Origin: an uncultured Trueperaceae bacterium
Lineage (GTDB): Bacteria; Deinococcota; Deinococci; Deinococcales; Trueperaceae
Reading direction: 5' to 3'
Assembly: GCA_937907415.1 (NCBI GenBank)
Contig: CALCHY010000067.1
Location: 1 to 26,886, forward strand
Length of the DNA: 26,886 bases
Translations under genes and position numbers: made by a program
Notes under the pieces: model-generated
What the model saw: only the letters and a program-made list of their open reading frames with translations
Database searches by the model: none
Told to the model about the DNA's origin: nothing
Shown: one piece after another, positions 1 to 8,367 of the stretch
How positions within the stretch are numbered: position 1 is the stretch's first letter
Layout: the number at the start of each line of letters is the position of its first letter

Positions 1-909
1 GCGGCCGTCGTGCGTCCTCTGCCCGTAGATGACCATGTGGCCGTAGTCGGCGAACACCTCGCGCCGCTCGAGGCCGACGGCCTCGAGCGTGGCGCCGTTC
101 AGCGGCTCGGTGGCGATCATCAGGGAGTAGAGGGGGATGAGGGTGCGGCGCTCGCCTTTGAACGCCTTGGTGTAGCCCTCCGTGGCGCGCAACATGCTAG
201 CGGCCGTCGCGCTGCCGCTATGAGCGGCGCTCCTGAAGTGCGCGCCGCCTGGCGCCAACGTAGTAACGGTGACACCCTCGTAGATCTCGACGCCGAGCCG
301 CTCGGCGGTGCGCGCTAGACCGTGGACTAGCAGCGCAGGCTGCAACGCCGCCGCGCAGCTTAGGTAACTGGCGCCCTGGACTTTCGTTAGGCCGCTAAGC
401 GCCCGCGCTTCGATGGCGCTCAGGTAACGCAAGTCGTCGGGGCTTACGCCAAGCGCGTGCTGCTCGGCTACGTCTGCGGCGGCGCGTTGCGCCTGCAGTG
501 GCGAGCGCGCCACGAGCAGGCGTCCGCCTAACGCGAAGTGGCAGTCGATGGCCTCTGCCTCGCAGACGCGCGCGATCTCGTGGACGGCGTCCATGGCCGC
601 GTGCTGGAAGCGCAGTGCGGCCTCCTTGCCGTGCCGGTAAGCCAGGGTGGCCAGCCCGAGGGGGTACTCGGGGTGACACCAGCCACCGTTGCGCCCAGAA
701 GCTCCGAAGCCGACGTGGTCACGCTCGAGCACGACTACGCGCAACTCTGGCGCCAGGCGCTTCAAGTAGTAGGCGCTCCAAAGTCCAGTGAAGCCAGCGC
801 CGACGATCACGACGTCCGCGCTCAGGTCCTCGGCTGGTGGCCTGCGTGTTGGCCCGGCAGGCACCGCCTCCCACCACAAGGGTGACGTCTTGGCGTATTC
901 CAAGGTCAT
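1..909 (-). CDS. FAD-dependent oxidoreductase (DAO/glycine-oxidase-like family), C-terminus cut by window edge
   Basis: The frame stays open from an ATG at 909 to the left edge, giving 303 residues; the C-terminus is outside the window. Near the N-terminus is SPLWWEAVP, common at the start of these enzymes. The Rossmann dinucleotide-binding motif VIVGAGFTGLWSAYYLKR follows at about residues 35-52, then VVVLE and GFGASGRNGGWC (about 72-83), which form the FAD-contacting segment of the DadA/GlyOx/PuuB superfamily. Such enzymes oxidise amines or amino acids to imines with FAD. The substrate cannot be told from this part; gamma-glutamylputrescine or glycine/sarcosine oxidase-like activity is possible. 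The start is supported by a GGAG Shine-Dalgarno at 918-915, five bases upstream, and by a hairpin leader and candidate promoter just before it. Family assignment is firm; the specific function is not. Confidence 0.88.
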   Translation of the reverse strand, partial: MTLEYAKTSPLWWEAVPAGPTRRPPAEDLSADVVIVGAGFTGLWSAYYLKRLAPELRVVVLERDHVGFGASGRNGGWCHPEYPLGLATLAYRHGKEAALRFQHAAMDAVHEIARVCEAEAIDCHFALGGRLLVARSPLQAQRAAADVAEQHALGVSPDDLRYLSAIEARALSGLTKVQGASYLSCAAALQPALLVHGLARTAERLGVEIYEGVTVTTLAPGGAHFRSAAHSGSATAASMLRATEGYTKAFKGERRTLIPLYSLMIATEPLNGATLEAVGLERREVFADYGHMVIYGQRTHDGR

Positions 910-921
910 CTGCACTCCGAA

Positions 922-939
922 GGACCGCCTCGGCGGTCC
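922..939 (-). promoter_or_regulatory. Perfect inverted repeat in the oxidoreductase leader
   Basis: GGACCGCC and GGCGGTCC form an 18-nt perfect palindrome, so RNA from either strand can form a 7-bp stem with a tetraloop. On the minus strand it ends only three bases before the GGAG ribosome-binding site of the oxidoreductase gene. It could be a dyad operator or a translation-modulating hairpin. No T-rich tract follows, so it is not a good terminator. Confidence 0.5.
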
Positions 940-956
940 AAGGTTTGGTTGGGATC

Positions 957-986
957 AGGATATGCCGAAAGCAGAGCCAGCGTCAG
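957..986 (-). promoter_or_regulatory. Candidate sigma70-type promoter of the FAD oxidoreductase gene
   Basis: On the minus strand CTGACG (986-981) and TATCCT (962-957) are separated by 18 nt. Four of six -35 bases match TTGACA and the -10 fits TANNNT. The predicted start of transcription near 950 gives a leader of about 40 nt containing the dyad and the ribosome-binding site. Confidence 0.42.
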
Positions 987-999
987 GCGCAAAGTAGCG

Positions 1000-1043
1000 C
1001 GGGCGGCAGGCGCGCGTCGACTGCGTTGCGCACGTGCCGCCCG
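1000..1043 (-). terminator. Possible hairpin terminator after tRNA-Val
   Basis: CGGGCGGCA (1000-1008) and TGCCGCCCG (1035-1043) form a 9-bp stem with a GC-rich loop that can pair further. It lies ten bases past the 3' end of tRNA-Val on the minus strand. The following tract (CTACTTTG) is only weakly T-rich, so intrinsic termination is plausible but unproven. Confidence 0.38.
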
Positions 1044-1052
1044 TCTAGGGTG

Positions 1053-1127
1053 TGGTGGGCGATGAGGGGTTCGAACCCCCGACCCTCCGCGTGTAAAGCG
1101 GACGCTCTGCCGCTGAGCTAATCGCCC
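1053..1127 (-). tRNA. tRNA-Val (anticodon UAC)
   Basis: The minus strand folds as a 75-nt cloverleaf. Acceptor GGGCGAT (1127-1121) pairs with ATCGCCC (1063-1057), followed by discriminator A and an encoded CCA. The D arm carries AGCTCAG...GGCAGAGC. The anticodon stem TCCGC/GCGGA encloses loop TTTACAC, so the anticodon is UAC (valine, GUA/GUG codons). The T arm contains GGTTCGAACCC. Encoded CCA and all invariant positions are present. Confidence 0.96.
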
Positions 1128-1226
1128 TCGTCACACGCTCGCCCGGTGACCGAGGCGGCGCATGGCTCAGCAATGCTAACAGGTTATCGCGGGTGTGAGG
1201 CAGCGCCGCCCGGGGGGGGGCGCGGT

Positions 1227-1256
1227 TTGACCACGTGGGGGCAGGTGGGCTAACTT
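1227..1256 (+). promoter_or_regulatory. Candidate promoter of the TPR-GGDEF gene
   Basis: TTGACC (1227-1232; five of six consensus bases) and TAACTT (1251-1256; TANNNT) are separated by 18 nt. Transcription would begin near 1263, about 93 nt before the ATG at 1356. A run of nine G residues (1212-1220) lies just upstream of the -35, and the palindrome CCACGTGG (1231-1238) overlaps the end of the -35 and the start of the spacer. Confidence 0.45.
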
Positions 1257-1355
1257 CTGCGGTGAGGCGGTCGGCTATCGAGGGGCGTGTTGGTGGCCTC
1301 GGCGCGTGGCACCTGAGCCCGAGAGCGTGCCGTCAACGTATCTTTCGATGTCGTC

Positions 1356-3137
1356 ATGAAGGGCGTACTGAGTCATATGGCAAGTGCTGCAGGTCAGTTG
1401 TCCTCACAGGCCTCACCAGCTACCCCTGAAACTCTGGCCAGAGAAGCCTGGCAAGTGCGGTCGGAAGTCCCCCGGGCCGCTATCTCACTGGCCAGCGAGG
1501 TGCTCGCAGGCGCGCCCGCCCCTGCGACGCGCGGCGTTGCCTTAGCGGCGCTCGCGGTTGCCAGGCTGGCCAATGACGAGCCAGCCGCGGCGCTCGAGGC
1601 AGCGCTCCAGGTACCAGATCTCGTTGGCGAGGAGGAGTTGGCGTTCGCCGACATCGGCCTGGTGCTGACGGAGGCGCGGCTCACCGCTCTCCGCTCAGCT
1701 CACCTGTTGGACGACGTGGCGGGCGCAGTGCGGTGGGGCCGCGAGTCGCTAGCGCTAGCGCAGAAGTACGAGCTGCCGCTGCTGGTAGCTAGGGGTCACA
1801 ACGACCTGGCTGCGGTCTACGGCTCGCGCGAGGTCATCGACGTTGCCATCAAACACCTCAACTCGGGCATCGCCGCCCTTGAGGCCGCTGGCTTGCCGGT
1901 GGCGCCGTCGTTGCTAACGAACCTGGGGAACGTCTACATGGGCACCGGGCGCCTAGACGAAGCGCTCGCTTGTTTCGGGCTTGGCCGTCAGGCTTACACC
2001 GACCAGCAGGACCGCTTCGGCGCCGCTTTGGCCCGCTCGAACGAGGGGCGAGCGCACCTCCAGCTCGGCTCTCACGCTGAGGCGGTGACGGCACAAGAGG
2101 AGGCGTTGGCGTGGTTCGAGGAGATTGAGAACGCGCGCTACGTAACCGTCACGCGCACCAAGCTCGCCCAAGCCTACGAGGCTGCAGGCGACATCGAGCA
2201 TGCTGCTGACCTCTACGAAGTCGCGCTTGCCGACATGAGTGAGCACCACGACGCGTTCGAGGCAGAGATCCGCGGCAGTTACGGAACATTCCTCTTGCGC
2301 CGTGGACAACACGAAGCTGCCCTCGCGGAGATGCGGTTCGCCGCGAAGCTCTTCGACGCCGCCATGAAGCCCATCCCGGCCGCGAACCTCCGACCCCCGA
2401 TCGGCGAAGCGCTGGCCGCCCTTGGGCGCCACGAGGAGGCGTATCTGGAGCTGAAGGCGTACCAAGCGGAACGCGAACGCACAGACACTGACCGTACTAG
2501 TCAGGTGCTAAGCATGCTCCTCGCGCAGTTGGAGTCGAGCCTTGCTGACGAACACGAGTTGCACGTCGTCGCGCGGCAGGCGGTAGCTGACGCCAACCGC
2601 GTGCTGCGCGAGCAGGCAGAGCGGCTTGAAGCGCTGAGCATCACCGACGACCTGACCGGTCTCTTCAATCGCCGCTACTTCCGCACGCGCCTTGACGAAG
2701 AGGAGGCGCGCGCAAGGCGCCACGCCAACGACCTCGTGGTCGTGCTCCTCGACGTGGACAACTTCAAGCGCGTCAACGACAGCTACTCCCACACGGTTGG
2801 TGACGCCGTGCTCGTGCGGGTCGGTGAGCTGTTGCGGCACGTCGTGCGCGGCTCGGACGTCGTGGCGCGTTGGGGTGGGGAGGAGTTCGTCGTCCTCGTG
2901 CCCGGCACTTCGAAGGCGGCTGCGCTCGAGGCGGCAGAGCGGGCCCGTTTGCGCGTAGCCAGCTACGACTGGAACTCAGTGGCCGCTGGCCTCGAGGTGA
3001 CGGTGAGTGTTGGGGTGGCCGCGCTCTCCGAGGTCGAGGGAGTCGACGTTGGCGGCGGGGTTGCCGAGCTAGTCAGGCTCGTCGACGCGCGGCTTTACGC
3101 CGCCAAGCGCGCGGGCAGGAACCGCACGAACTCCTGA
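1356..3137 (+). CDS. TPR-repeat GGDEF diguanylate cyclase (cytosolic)
   Basis: This 593-residue protein has no signal peptide or membrane segment. Helical TPR-type repeats fill roughly residues 60-375; clear units lie near 187-220, 226-259, 264-299, 305-335 and 345-374. A charged linker helix (about 385-428) leads into a GGDEF domain at 428-590. The domain starts DDLTGLFNRRYF, has the metal-binding region around DVDNF (466-470), and carries the active-site GGEEF at 507-511. R498-x-x-D501 sits exactly five residues before GGEEF, the spacing of the product-inhibitory I-site. It should therefore condense two GTP to cyclic di-GMP with feedback inhibition, with the TPR array sensing a protein partner or assembling dimers. 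An ATG at 1377 is an alternative start; neither start has a strong Shine-Dalgarno. No EAL domain is present. The partner or signal is unknown. Confidence 0.93.
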   Translation: MKGVLSHMASAAGQLSSQASPATPETLAREAWQVRSEVPRAAISLASEVLAGAPAPATRGVALAALAVARLANDEPAAALEAALQVPDLVGEEELAFADIGLVLTEARLTALRSAHLLDDVAGAVRWGRESLALAQKYELPLLVARGHNDLAAVYGSREVIDVAIKHLNSGIAALEAAGLPVAPSLLTNLGNVYMGTGRLDEALACFGLGRQAYTDQQDRFGAALARSNEGRAHLQLGSHAEAVTAQEEALAWFEEIENARYVTVTRTKLAQAYEAAGDIEHAADLYEVALADMSEHHDAFEAEIRGSYGTFLLRRGQHEAALAEMRFAAKLFDAAMKPIPAANLRPPIGEALAALGRHEEAYLELKAYQAERERTDTDRTSQVLSMLLAQLESSLADEHELHVVARQAVADANRVLREQAERLEALSITDDLTGLFNRRYFRTRLDEEEARARRHANDLVVVLLDVDNFKRVNDSYSHTVGDAVLVRVGELLRHVVRGSDVVARWGGEEFVVLVPGTSKAAALEAAERARLRVASYDWNSVAAGLEVTVSVGVAALSEVEGVDVGGGVAELVRLVDARLYAAKRAGRNRTNS

Positions 3138-3181
3138 AACAGCAGAGCGGCCCAGCGCCGCTACCTGGCAGATGAAGAAGA

Positions 3182-3204
3182 AGGGCGCTCTTGAAGAGCG
3201 CCCT
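3182..3204. terminator. Bidirectional hairpin terminator between the GGDEF gene and the tRNA pair
   Basis: AGGGCGCTCT (3182-3191) and AGAGCGCCCT (3195-3204) form a perfect 10-bp stem with a 3-nt loop. On the minus strand it lies four bases past the CCA end of tRNA-Glu and is followed by TTCTTCTTC, a U-rich tail. On the plus strand it is 45 nt after the GGDEF stop, followed by CTTTGG. It probably ends the tRNA transcript and may also end the convergent GGDEF transcript. Confidence 0.75.
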
Positions 3205-3207
3205 CTT

Positions 3208-3282
3208 TGGTGACCCCTACGGGATTCGAACCCGTGCCGCAACCTTGAAAGGGTTGTGACCTAACCGCTAGTCGAAGGGGCC
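3208..3282 (-). tRNA. tRNA-Glu (anticodon UUC)
   Basis: The minus strand gives a 75-nt cloverleaf. Acceptor GGCCCCT (3282-3276) pairs with AGGGGTC (one G-U pair), then A and encoded CCA. The anticodon stem CAACC/GGTTG holds loop CTTTCAA, so the anticodon is UUC. The T arm has the GGTTCGAATCC signature. It lies 20 nt downstream of tRNA-Lys, so the two are probably cotranscribed. Confidence 0.95.
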
Positions 3283-3302
3283 AAAGTGCTGGCCGGAAAT
3301 CC

Positions 3303-3378
<76 letters not shown>

Positions 3379-3390
3379 AGCAGCCAAAGC

Positions 3391-3421
3391 AGTATATCGA
3401 CGCCGTGCGGCATGGTGTCAA
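3391..3421 (-). promoter_or_regulatory. Promoter of the tRNA-Lys/tRNA-Glu unit
   Basis: On the minus strand a perfect -35 TTGACA (3421-3416) and a near-consensus -10 TATACT (3396-3391) are separated by 19 nt. The predicted start, about 3384, is a few bases before the 5' end of tRNA-Lys. The spacer is longer than the optimum, but both hexamers are the best in the window. Confidence 0.72.
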
Positions 3422-3517
3422 GCACCCGCACGGGTTCGGGCTGGCTGAGGGCGGGCGTTCGCTCGAGACTAAGCCCGACGTGGTTACAGAAGAGCCAAAA
3501 CTCACGGCCCTTTCACC

Positions 3518-3546
3518 TTGTTCGGCCAGATACCCCCTGCTAGACT
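3518..3546 (+). promoter_or_regulatory. Promoter of the nuoA-N operon
   Basis: TTGTTC (3518-3523) and TAGACT (3541-3546) are separated by an optimal 17 nt. Transcription would begin near 3553, giving a leader of about 117 nt before nuoA. This is the only well-spaced hexamer pair I see between the tRNA promoter and nuoA; it diverges from that tRNA promoter. Confidence 0.55.
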
Positions 3547-3551
3547 GTCCA

Positions 3552-3651
3552 AGAAGCTGGTTGTGAAAACGCGCACGAACTGCGCGCTTCTCAGCATTCG
3601 GCATTACGTGGTGATTGGTCTTCAGCAGGGGCCGCTTCTCCCCGATGCGGC
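3552..3651 (+). promoter_or_regulatory. Structured 5' leader of the nuo operon
   Basis: The leader can fold into CGCGCA/TGCGCG (3570-3575 with 3581-3586, 5-nt loop), closed further out by AGAAG/CTTCT (3552-3556 with 3587-3591). A second hairpin GCCGC/GCGGC (3631-3635 with 3647-3651) ends just before the AAAGGAGAGGG ribosome-binding region. No known riboswitch class is recognised. The region holds no gene. Confidence 0.35.
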
Positions 3652-3669
3652 TCGAAAGGAGAGGGCTCC

Positions 3670-4017
3670 TTGTACTTAGAGGTCCTGATGATGTTCTTGG
3701 CGGCCGGGTTCATCGCGGTCGCGGCACTGGTGGTGGGCGGGTTGATCGGCCCTAAACGGCCGAGTGAAACCAAGCTCGCCGCCTACGAGTCCGGCATCCC
3801 GGCGGTGGGAACGGCGCGTGAGCGCTTCCCGATTCACTTCTACCTGGTGGCGATGATCTTCATCATCTTCGATCTTGAAACGGCCTTCTTCTACCCGTTG
3901 GCCGTCAAGTTCAACGCTGCCCCTCAGTTCCTCTTCGCCAACGCCATAATCTTCGTGGCTGTCCTCGCGGTCGGGTACGTTTACCTCGTCCGCAAGGGCG
4001 TCCTGAACTGGAAGTGA
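3670..4017 (+). CDS. nuoA: NADH-quinone oxidoreductase subunit A
   Basis: A 115-residue membrane subunit of complex I with three transmembrane helices (about 3-25, 57-78, 88-107). The loop after helix 1 contains YESG (39-42) and is followed by [19 protein letters not shown] (52-70), the family signature including the conserved FD(L/V)E acidic pair. Ser occupies the position of the mitochondrial ND3 loop cysteine. The subunit helps form the quinone-site to membrane-arm junction with NuoH, J and K. The start is a TTG, chosen because AGGAG (3657-3661) lies eight bases upstream and the protein length fits. It is the first gene of the operon. The sequence around YESG resembles Thermus Nqo7 as I remember it. 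Confidence 0.95.
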   Translation: MYLEVLMMFLAAGFIAVAALVVGGLIGPKRPSETKLAAYESGIPAVGTARERFPIHFYLVAMIFIIFDLETAFFYPLAVKFNAAPQFLFANAIIFVAVLAVGYVYLVRKGVLNWK

Positions 4018-4019
4018 GC

Positions 4020-4556
4020 ATGAGCTTACTGGACCTGTTCGAGAAAGACGTTCAAGAGCTCGAGGCGGACGGCATCCTCTTCACCAGCCTGAACAAGCTG
4101 GTGGCGTGGGGCCGCTCCAACAGCCTCTGGCCCGCCACCTTCGGGCTCGCGTGCTGCGCCATCGAGATGATGGCCGCCACGAACTCCCGCAACGACCTCG
4201 CGCGCCTCGGCTCCGAGGTCTTCAGGGCCAGCCCACGGCAGGCGGACGTGATGATCGTTGCCGGCCGCTTGAGCAAGAAGATGGCGCCCGTCATGCGGCG
4301 CGTGTACGACCAGATGCCGGACCCCAAGTGGGTGATCAGCATGGGCGCCTGCGCCTCGTCAGGTGGCATGTTCAACAACTACGCCATCGTTCAGAACGTC
4401 GATTCTGTCGTGCCGGTCGATATCTTCGTGCCGGGCTGCCCCCCGAGGCCTGAGTCCCTCATCTACGCCGTAGCGCAGTTGCAGAAGAAGGTCAGGGGCG
4501 AGACGTTCGACGAGCGAGGCGTGCAACTGCCCGTCGTGGAGGGCTGGAAGCGATGA
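4020..4556 (+). CDS. nuoB: NADH-quinone oxidoreductase subunit B (cluster N2)
   Basis: This 178-residue peripheral-arm subunit carries the terminal [4Fe-4S] cluster N2, which passes electrons to quinone. The four ligands are visible: adjacent Cys45-Cys46 in [11 protein letters not shown], Cys111 in [13 protein letters not shown], and Cys140 in VPGCPPRPE. This is the canonical tandem-cysteine pattern. The ATG at 4020 is preferred because GGAAG lies at a workable distance; a GTG at 4014 overlaps the nuoA stop as GTGA and would add two residues. The end overlaps nuoC by ATGA, so translation is probably coupled. Homology to the small subunit of [NiFe] hydrogenases is known for the family, but the nuo context settles the role. 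Confidence 0.97.
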   Translation: MSLLDLFEKDVQELEADGILFTSLNKLVAWGRSNSLWPATFGLACCAIEMMAATNSRNDLARLGSEVFRASPRQADVMIVAGRLSKKMAPVMRRVYDQMPDPKWVISMGACASSGGMFNNYAIVQNVDSVVPVDIFVPGCPPRPESLIYAVAQLQKKVRGETFDERGVQLPVVEGWKR

Positions 4557-5170
4557 GCGATCTCGACGCGGGCGCCAGCCTCAAGGGCGTGCTTGACGCC
4601 ATGACGGACCTAGGCGGCGTCGTCAGCGAGTTCAAGGGCATGACGAGCGTCACCATCGGCAAGGCGCACATCATCGAGGCGCTCACTGCCGCCCGCGGTG
4701 CGGGTCTCGAGCTCCTCTCGGACATCTTCGGCATCGACTATCTCACCTACCCCGGCCACCGCGGTAAGCGTTTCGCGGTCGTCTACAACGTGCACGACCT
4801 GCACGGCGCCGTGCGCCTCTTCTTGCGCGTCGAGGTCGAAGACGGCGAGAGCCTGCCGACCGCGACCGGCGTGTGGCGCGGCGCTGACTTCCTCGAGCGC
4901 GAGACCTTCGACATGCTGGGCATCGAGTTCGAAGGCCACCCGAACCTGCGCAAGCTCCTCACCCCCGAGGACCTGGACGGCCACCCTCACCGCAAGGACT
5001 TCCCGCTCGGTGAGACCCCGACGTTGTTCAACGACGGGCGCTTCCTCGACCCAGCCACCTTCCGCTCGGGCCTGACTGGCCGCGACCAGGGGCTTACGGG
5101 CTGGAAGGGCGGGGCGCGCGACGGCGTGATCAGCAGCCAAGGCGAGCTGCCTGGCGAGGGGAGGGAGTAG
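4553..5170 (+). CDS. nuoC: NADH-quinone oxidoreductase subunit C (30-kDa subunit)
   Basis: A 205-residue soluble subunit of the connecting module that binds NuoD. The family signature is intact: ERETFDML (115-122), GHPNLRKLL (128-136) and HRKDFPL (146-152). It carries no redox centre. It is a separate protein, not the NuoCD fusion seen in E. coli. The ATG at 4553 overlaps the nuoB stop in an ATGA. The C-terminal tail beyond about residue 165 is low-complexity and Gly-rich. Confidence 0.96.
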   Translation: MSDLDAGASLKGVLDAMTDLGGVVSEFKGMTSVTIGKAHIIEALTAARGAGLELLSDIFGIDYLTYPGHRGKRFAVVYNVHDLHGAVRLFLRVEVEDGESLPTATGVWRGADFLERETFDMLGIEFEGHPNLRKLLTPEDLDGHPHRKDFPLGETPTLFNDGRFLDPATFRSGLTGRDQGLTGWKGGARDGVISSQGELPGEGRE

Positions 5171-5172
5171 CC

Positions 5173-6399
5173 GTGGCCAACAAGAACGTCAATCAAACCG
5201 TGGCGCCCGAAGCCGAACTGCCAGGCTCGTTCTCGACGCGTTTCATGCGCATCAACGTGGGCCCGCAACACCCGAGTACGCACGGCGTGCTGCGCCTCGT
5301 CGTCGACCTAGACGGTGAGCAGATCGTGTCCCTCAAGCCGCAGGTCGGCTACCTCCACACCGGCTTCGAGAAGACCATGGAGAACCGCACCTACCAGCAG
5401 GGCGTCACCTACTCGAACCGCATGGACTACCTGCACGGCTTCGCCCACGACCTCGCCTACATGTTGGCCGTCGAGAAGCTCATGGACGCCCGCGTGCCTG
5501 TGCGCGCCCAGCGCATCCGCGTGATCCTCACCGAGCTGAACCGCTTGGCGAGCCACTTGGTGTTCTTCGGCACGACGATGCTCGACATGGGCGCCCTCAC
5601 CCCGTACTTCTACTGCATGCGCGAACGCGAAGGCCTGATGGACATCTTCGAGGCCGTGTCTGGCGTGCGCATGAACTACGGCTACTTCCGCGTCGGCGGC
5701 CTCTACCAGGACGTCCCTGACGACTTCGAGCCGATGGTGCGCAAGTGGTTGGCGGCGTTCCCCAAGTACCTCGACGAGTACTTCACCCTCTTCATGGGCA
5801 ACAGCATCCTCATGGCCCGCACGCAGGGCGTTGCGGTGGTAACGCGCGAGATGGCCATCGACTACGCCTTGACTGGCCCAAGTGCCCGCGCCAGCGGCGT
5901 GAACCTCGACTACCGCAAGAACGCGCCCTACTCAGGGTACGAGGACTACGTCTTCGACGTGCCAACCCACGAGGCAGGCGACATCTACGCCCGCATCCTC
6001 GTGCGTTATGAGGAGATGATCGAGAGCTGCCGCATCGTCTCGCAGGCCCTCGACATGCTCGAGCCAGGGCCGGTGAAGGACCCGGACAGGCGCATCAGCC
6101 TCCCGCCGCGCCAAGAGCTCGAGAACTCCATGGAGGCCGTGATCTTCCACTTCAAGCTCGTTACGGAAGGTTTCCACCCGCCGCGCGGGGAGGTATACGT
6201 GCCGACCGAGAGCGCTCGCGGGGAGCTCGGCTACTACGTGATCAGCGACGGCGGCTCGATGCCTTACCGCGTGAAAGTCAAGGCGCCTAGCCTCGCTAAC
6301 CTGCAGTCCCTCGAGCCATCTAGCTTAGGCGGGCTCTTCGCCGACATGGTCATCAACATCGCGAGTTTCGACCCCGTCCTTGGCGACGTAGATAAGTAA
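5173..6399 (+). CDS. nuoD: NADH-quinone oxidoreductase subunit D (49-kDa, quinone-binding)
   Basis: This 408-residue subunit forms the quinone cavity with NuoB. It opens with the signature [17 protein letters not shown] and continues YLHTGFEK and [15 protein letters not shown]. His37 (in STHG) and Tyr86 (in MDYLHG) match the quinone-headgroup residues known in Thermus (His38, Tyr87). The protein is a relative of [NiFe]-hydrogenase large subunits without the metal-binding cysteines. The GTG start at 5173 is two bases past the nuoC stop and follows the strong purine-rich site GGGGAGGGAG. The C-terminus ([10 protein letters not shown]) is typical. Confidence 0.97.
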   Translation: MANKNVNQTVAPEAELPGSFSTRFMRINVGPQHPSTHGVLRLVVDLDGEQIVSLKPQVGYLHTGFEKTMENRTYQQGVTYSNRMDYLHGFAHDLAYMLAVEKLMDARVPVRAQRIRVILTELNRLASHLVFFGTTMLDMGALTPYFYCMREREGLMDIFEAVSGVRMNYGYFRVGGLYQDVPDDFEPMVRKWLAAFPKYLDEYFTLFMGNSILMARTQGVAVVTREMAIDYALTGPSARASGVNLDYRKNAPYSGYEDYVFDVPTHEAGDIYARILVRYEEMIESCRIVSQALDMLEPGPVKDPDRRISLPPRQELENSMEAVIFHFKLVTEGFHPPRGEVYVPTESARGELGYYVISDGGSMPYRVKVKAPSLANLQSLEPSSLGGLFADMVINIASFDPVLGDVDK

Positions 6400-6407
6400 G
6401 TGAGCAG

Positions 6408-7013
6408 ATGATCGAACTGAACACAGTCACTCCGTTCTTCGCAAGCCAACCAGAGAGGGTCGCCGAGATCCTGGCGCGCTACCCGGAGGAAGGCAAGCGC
6501 AGCGCCGTGATGCCGCTGCTCTGGGAAGTGCAGCGCGCAGAGCGCCACATCAGCGACGCCCGTATCCACGAGATCGCCGAGATCGTCGGCACCACGGCTA
6601 CCGAAGTGAAGGGCGTGCTGTCCTTCTACTCCACCTTCCACGAGCAACCAGTTGGCAAGTTCCATGTTCAAGTTTGCTCGACGCTCTCCTGCGCCCTAGC
6701 TGGCGCTAACGAGATGTACGAGTTCCTGGTCGAGGAGCTCGGAATCGTCAACGGCGAGACGAGCGCAGACGGCCAGTTCAGCTTGCAGAAGGTCGAGTGC
6801 GTAGGCTCGTGCGGCACCGCACCCGTGCTGCAGGTGAACGACACGTACTACGAGCGAGTAGGGCGCGGCCGCTGCCAGCACCTGATCGACTCGTTGCGCC
6901 AAGGCGAACAGCCGCCCGCCTGGCGGGAACGCGGCGGCGACACGGAGGGCGCTCAGAAACCAGCGGCGCTTGACAACCAAGCCGCCAAGGGTGCCCAACG
7001 AGGGGAGGGGTGA
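6408..7013 (+). CDS. nuoE: NADH-quinone oxidoreductase subunit E (cluster N1a)
   Basis: A 201-residue subunit of the NADH dehydrogenase module with a thioredoxin-like fold and the [2Fe-2S] cluster N1a. The ligands are Cys90 and Cys95 (CSTLSC, C-x4-C) and Cys131 and Cys135 (CVGSC, C-x3-C). The N-terminal helical bundle (about 15-80) contains GVLSFYSTF, a family hallmark. The C-terminus after about residue 165 is a charged, Ala/Gly-rich tail longer than in many homologues, probably disordered. The ATG at 6408 is eight bases past the nuoD stop; its Shine-Dalgarno (AAGTGAG) is weak. Confidence 0.95.
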   Translation: MIELNTVTPFFASQPERVAEILARYPEEGKRSAVMPLLWEVQRAERHISDARIHEIAEIVGTTATEVKGVLSFYSTFHEQPVGKFHVQVCSTLSCALAGANEMYEFLVEELGIVNGETSADGQFSLQKVECVGSCGTAPVLQVNDTYYERVGRGRCQHLIDSLRQGEQPPAWRERGGDTEGAQKPAALDNQAAKGAQRGEG

Positions 7014-7014
7014 G

Positions 7015-8367
7015 GTGAGCGACCAGTCCGTCAGCGCAGACAAGCCGGCGCCGATCATCAGCCGTCACGACCCGCGCTACGAGGTGACGATGTACCGCTA
7101 CGTGGGGGTCGATGGCGCGCACGAACTCGACTTCTACCGCGGCCACGGCGGTTACTCCGCCGCCCGCAAGGTCCTCACCGAGATGACCGTTCCGCAAGTG
7201 ATCGACGAGGTCAAGGCATCCGGGCTGAGGGGCCGCGGAGGCGCTGGTTTCCCGACCGGAGTCAAGTGGTCGTTCGTGGCGCCGCCAGCAGGTGACGAAC
7301 CGCGCTACCTGGTATGCAACGCGGACGAGTCGGAGCCTGGCTCGTTCAAGGACCGCTACATCCTCGAGGACGACCCGCACCAACTGATCGAGGGCATGAT
7401 CATCGCCGGGTACGCAATGCGCATGAACTTCGGCTTCATCTACGTGCGCGGCGAGTACTACCTTGGCATCGAGCGCACCGTCAGGGCCATCGAGCAGGCG
7501 CGCGCGGCCGGGCTGCTCGGCAAGAACATCCTCGGCACGGACTTCTCCTTCGACATCACCGTTCACCGCGGCGCTGGCGCGTACATCTGCGGTGAGGAGA
7601 CCGCGCTCATGAACTCGCTCGAGGGCCTGCGCGCGACCCCGCGCCTCAAGCCGCCGTTCCCTGCGGCGGCTGGCATGTACGGGCGCCCGACGACGATCAA
7701 CAACGTCACGAGCCTCACTAGCGTGGTGCACATCATCAACAAGGGCGCCACCTGGTTCGCTTCCATGGGCACGGAAGACAGCAAGGGCACGAAGCTCTAC
7801 CAGATCTCCGGCCCCGTCAAGCGCACCGGTGTGTACGAGATGCCGATGGGAGCCACCTTCCGCGAGCTCATCTACGACTTCGCTGGCGGCCCGACCATGG
7901 AACCGAAGGCGTTCATCCCTGGTGGGTCATCGACCCCGATGTTCCCATGGGAGGACCGCTTCCTCGACATGGCTATGGATTACGGCACGCTGGCGAAGAA
8001 CGGTTCGATGCTCGGCACGGGTGGCGTGATCGTCATCCCGCGCGACAAGTGCATCGTCGACGCGCTCTACAACCTCGTGCGCTTCTACAGCCATGAGTCG
8101 TGCGGCAAGTGCACGCCTTGCCGCGAGGGCGTCGGTCACTGGCTACCGCGGATGTACCAGAAGCTCCTCGCGGGGCTGGGCACGCCGGCGGACGTCGACC
8201 TGCTCGAGAACGTGGCAGGCAACATCAGGGGCACCGCGTTCTGTCCGCTCGCTGACGCGTGCATCATGCCGGTGCAGGCCAGCCTCAAGTGGTTCCGTGA
8301 CGAGTACGACTACCTGGCGGCTAACGGTAAGTCCAAGTACGCCAAGAACGACTGGTGGCAAGCATGA
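7015..8367 (+). CDS. nuoF: NADH-quinone oxidoreductase subunit F (NADH/FMN, cluster N3)
   Basis: This 450-residue flavoprotein oxidises NADH. FMN and NADH binding is shown by [15 protein letters not shown] (71-85), [14 protein letters not shown] (101-114) and [19 protein letters not shown] (186-204). The [4Fe-4S] N3 ligands are Cys363, Cys366 and Cys369 ([12 protein letters not shown]) with Cys410 (FCPLAD). The GTG at 7015 is chosen: it is one base past the nuoE stop and has AGGGGAGGGG a few bases upstream. A longer in-frame start at 6970 would lie inside nuoE. The stop overlaps nuoG by ATGA. Confidence 0.97.
   Translation: MSDQSVSADKPAPIISRHDPRYEVTMYRYVGVDGAHELDFYRGHGGYSAARKVLTEMTVPQVIDEVKASGLRGRGGAGFPTGVKWSFVAPPAGDEPRYLVCNADESEPGSFKDRYILEDDPHQLIEGMIIAGYAMRMNFGFIYVRGEYYLGIERTVRAIEQARAAGLLGKNILGTDFSFDITVHRGAGAYICGEETALMNSLEGLRATPRLKPPFPAAAGMYGRPTTINNVTSLTSVVHIINKGATWFASMGTEDSKGTKLYQISGPVKRTGVYEMPMGATFRELIYDFAGGPTMEPKAFIPGGSSTPMFPWEDRFLDMAMDYGTLAKNGSMLGTGGVIVIPRDKCIVDALYNLVRFYSHESCGKCTPCREGVGHWLPRMYQKLLAGLGTPADVDLLENVAGNIRGTAFCPLADACIMPVQASLKWFRDEYDYLAANGKSKYAKNDWWQA

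Noticed and set aside
922..939. Possible T-box or terminator at the GGACCGCC dyad
   Set aside because: There is no T-box AGGGTGG-type element, no specifier stem and no T tract; the downstream gene is not an amino-acid biosynthesis or tRNA-synthetase gene.
6778..7731. Long reading frame on the minus strand across nuoE-nuoF (317 codons)
   Set aside because: It is a shadow of the conserved nuo coding frames in high-GC DNA; composition is Arg/Ala/His-rich and no known motif appears.
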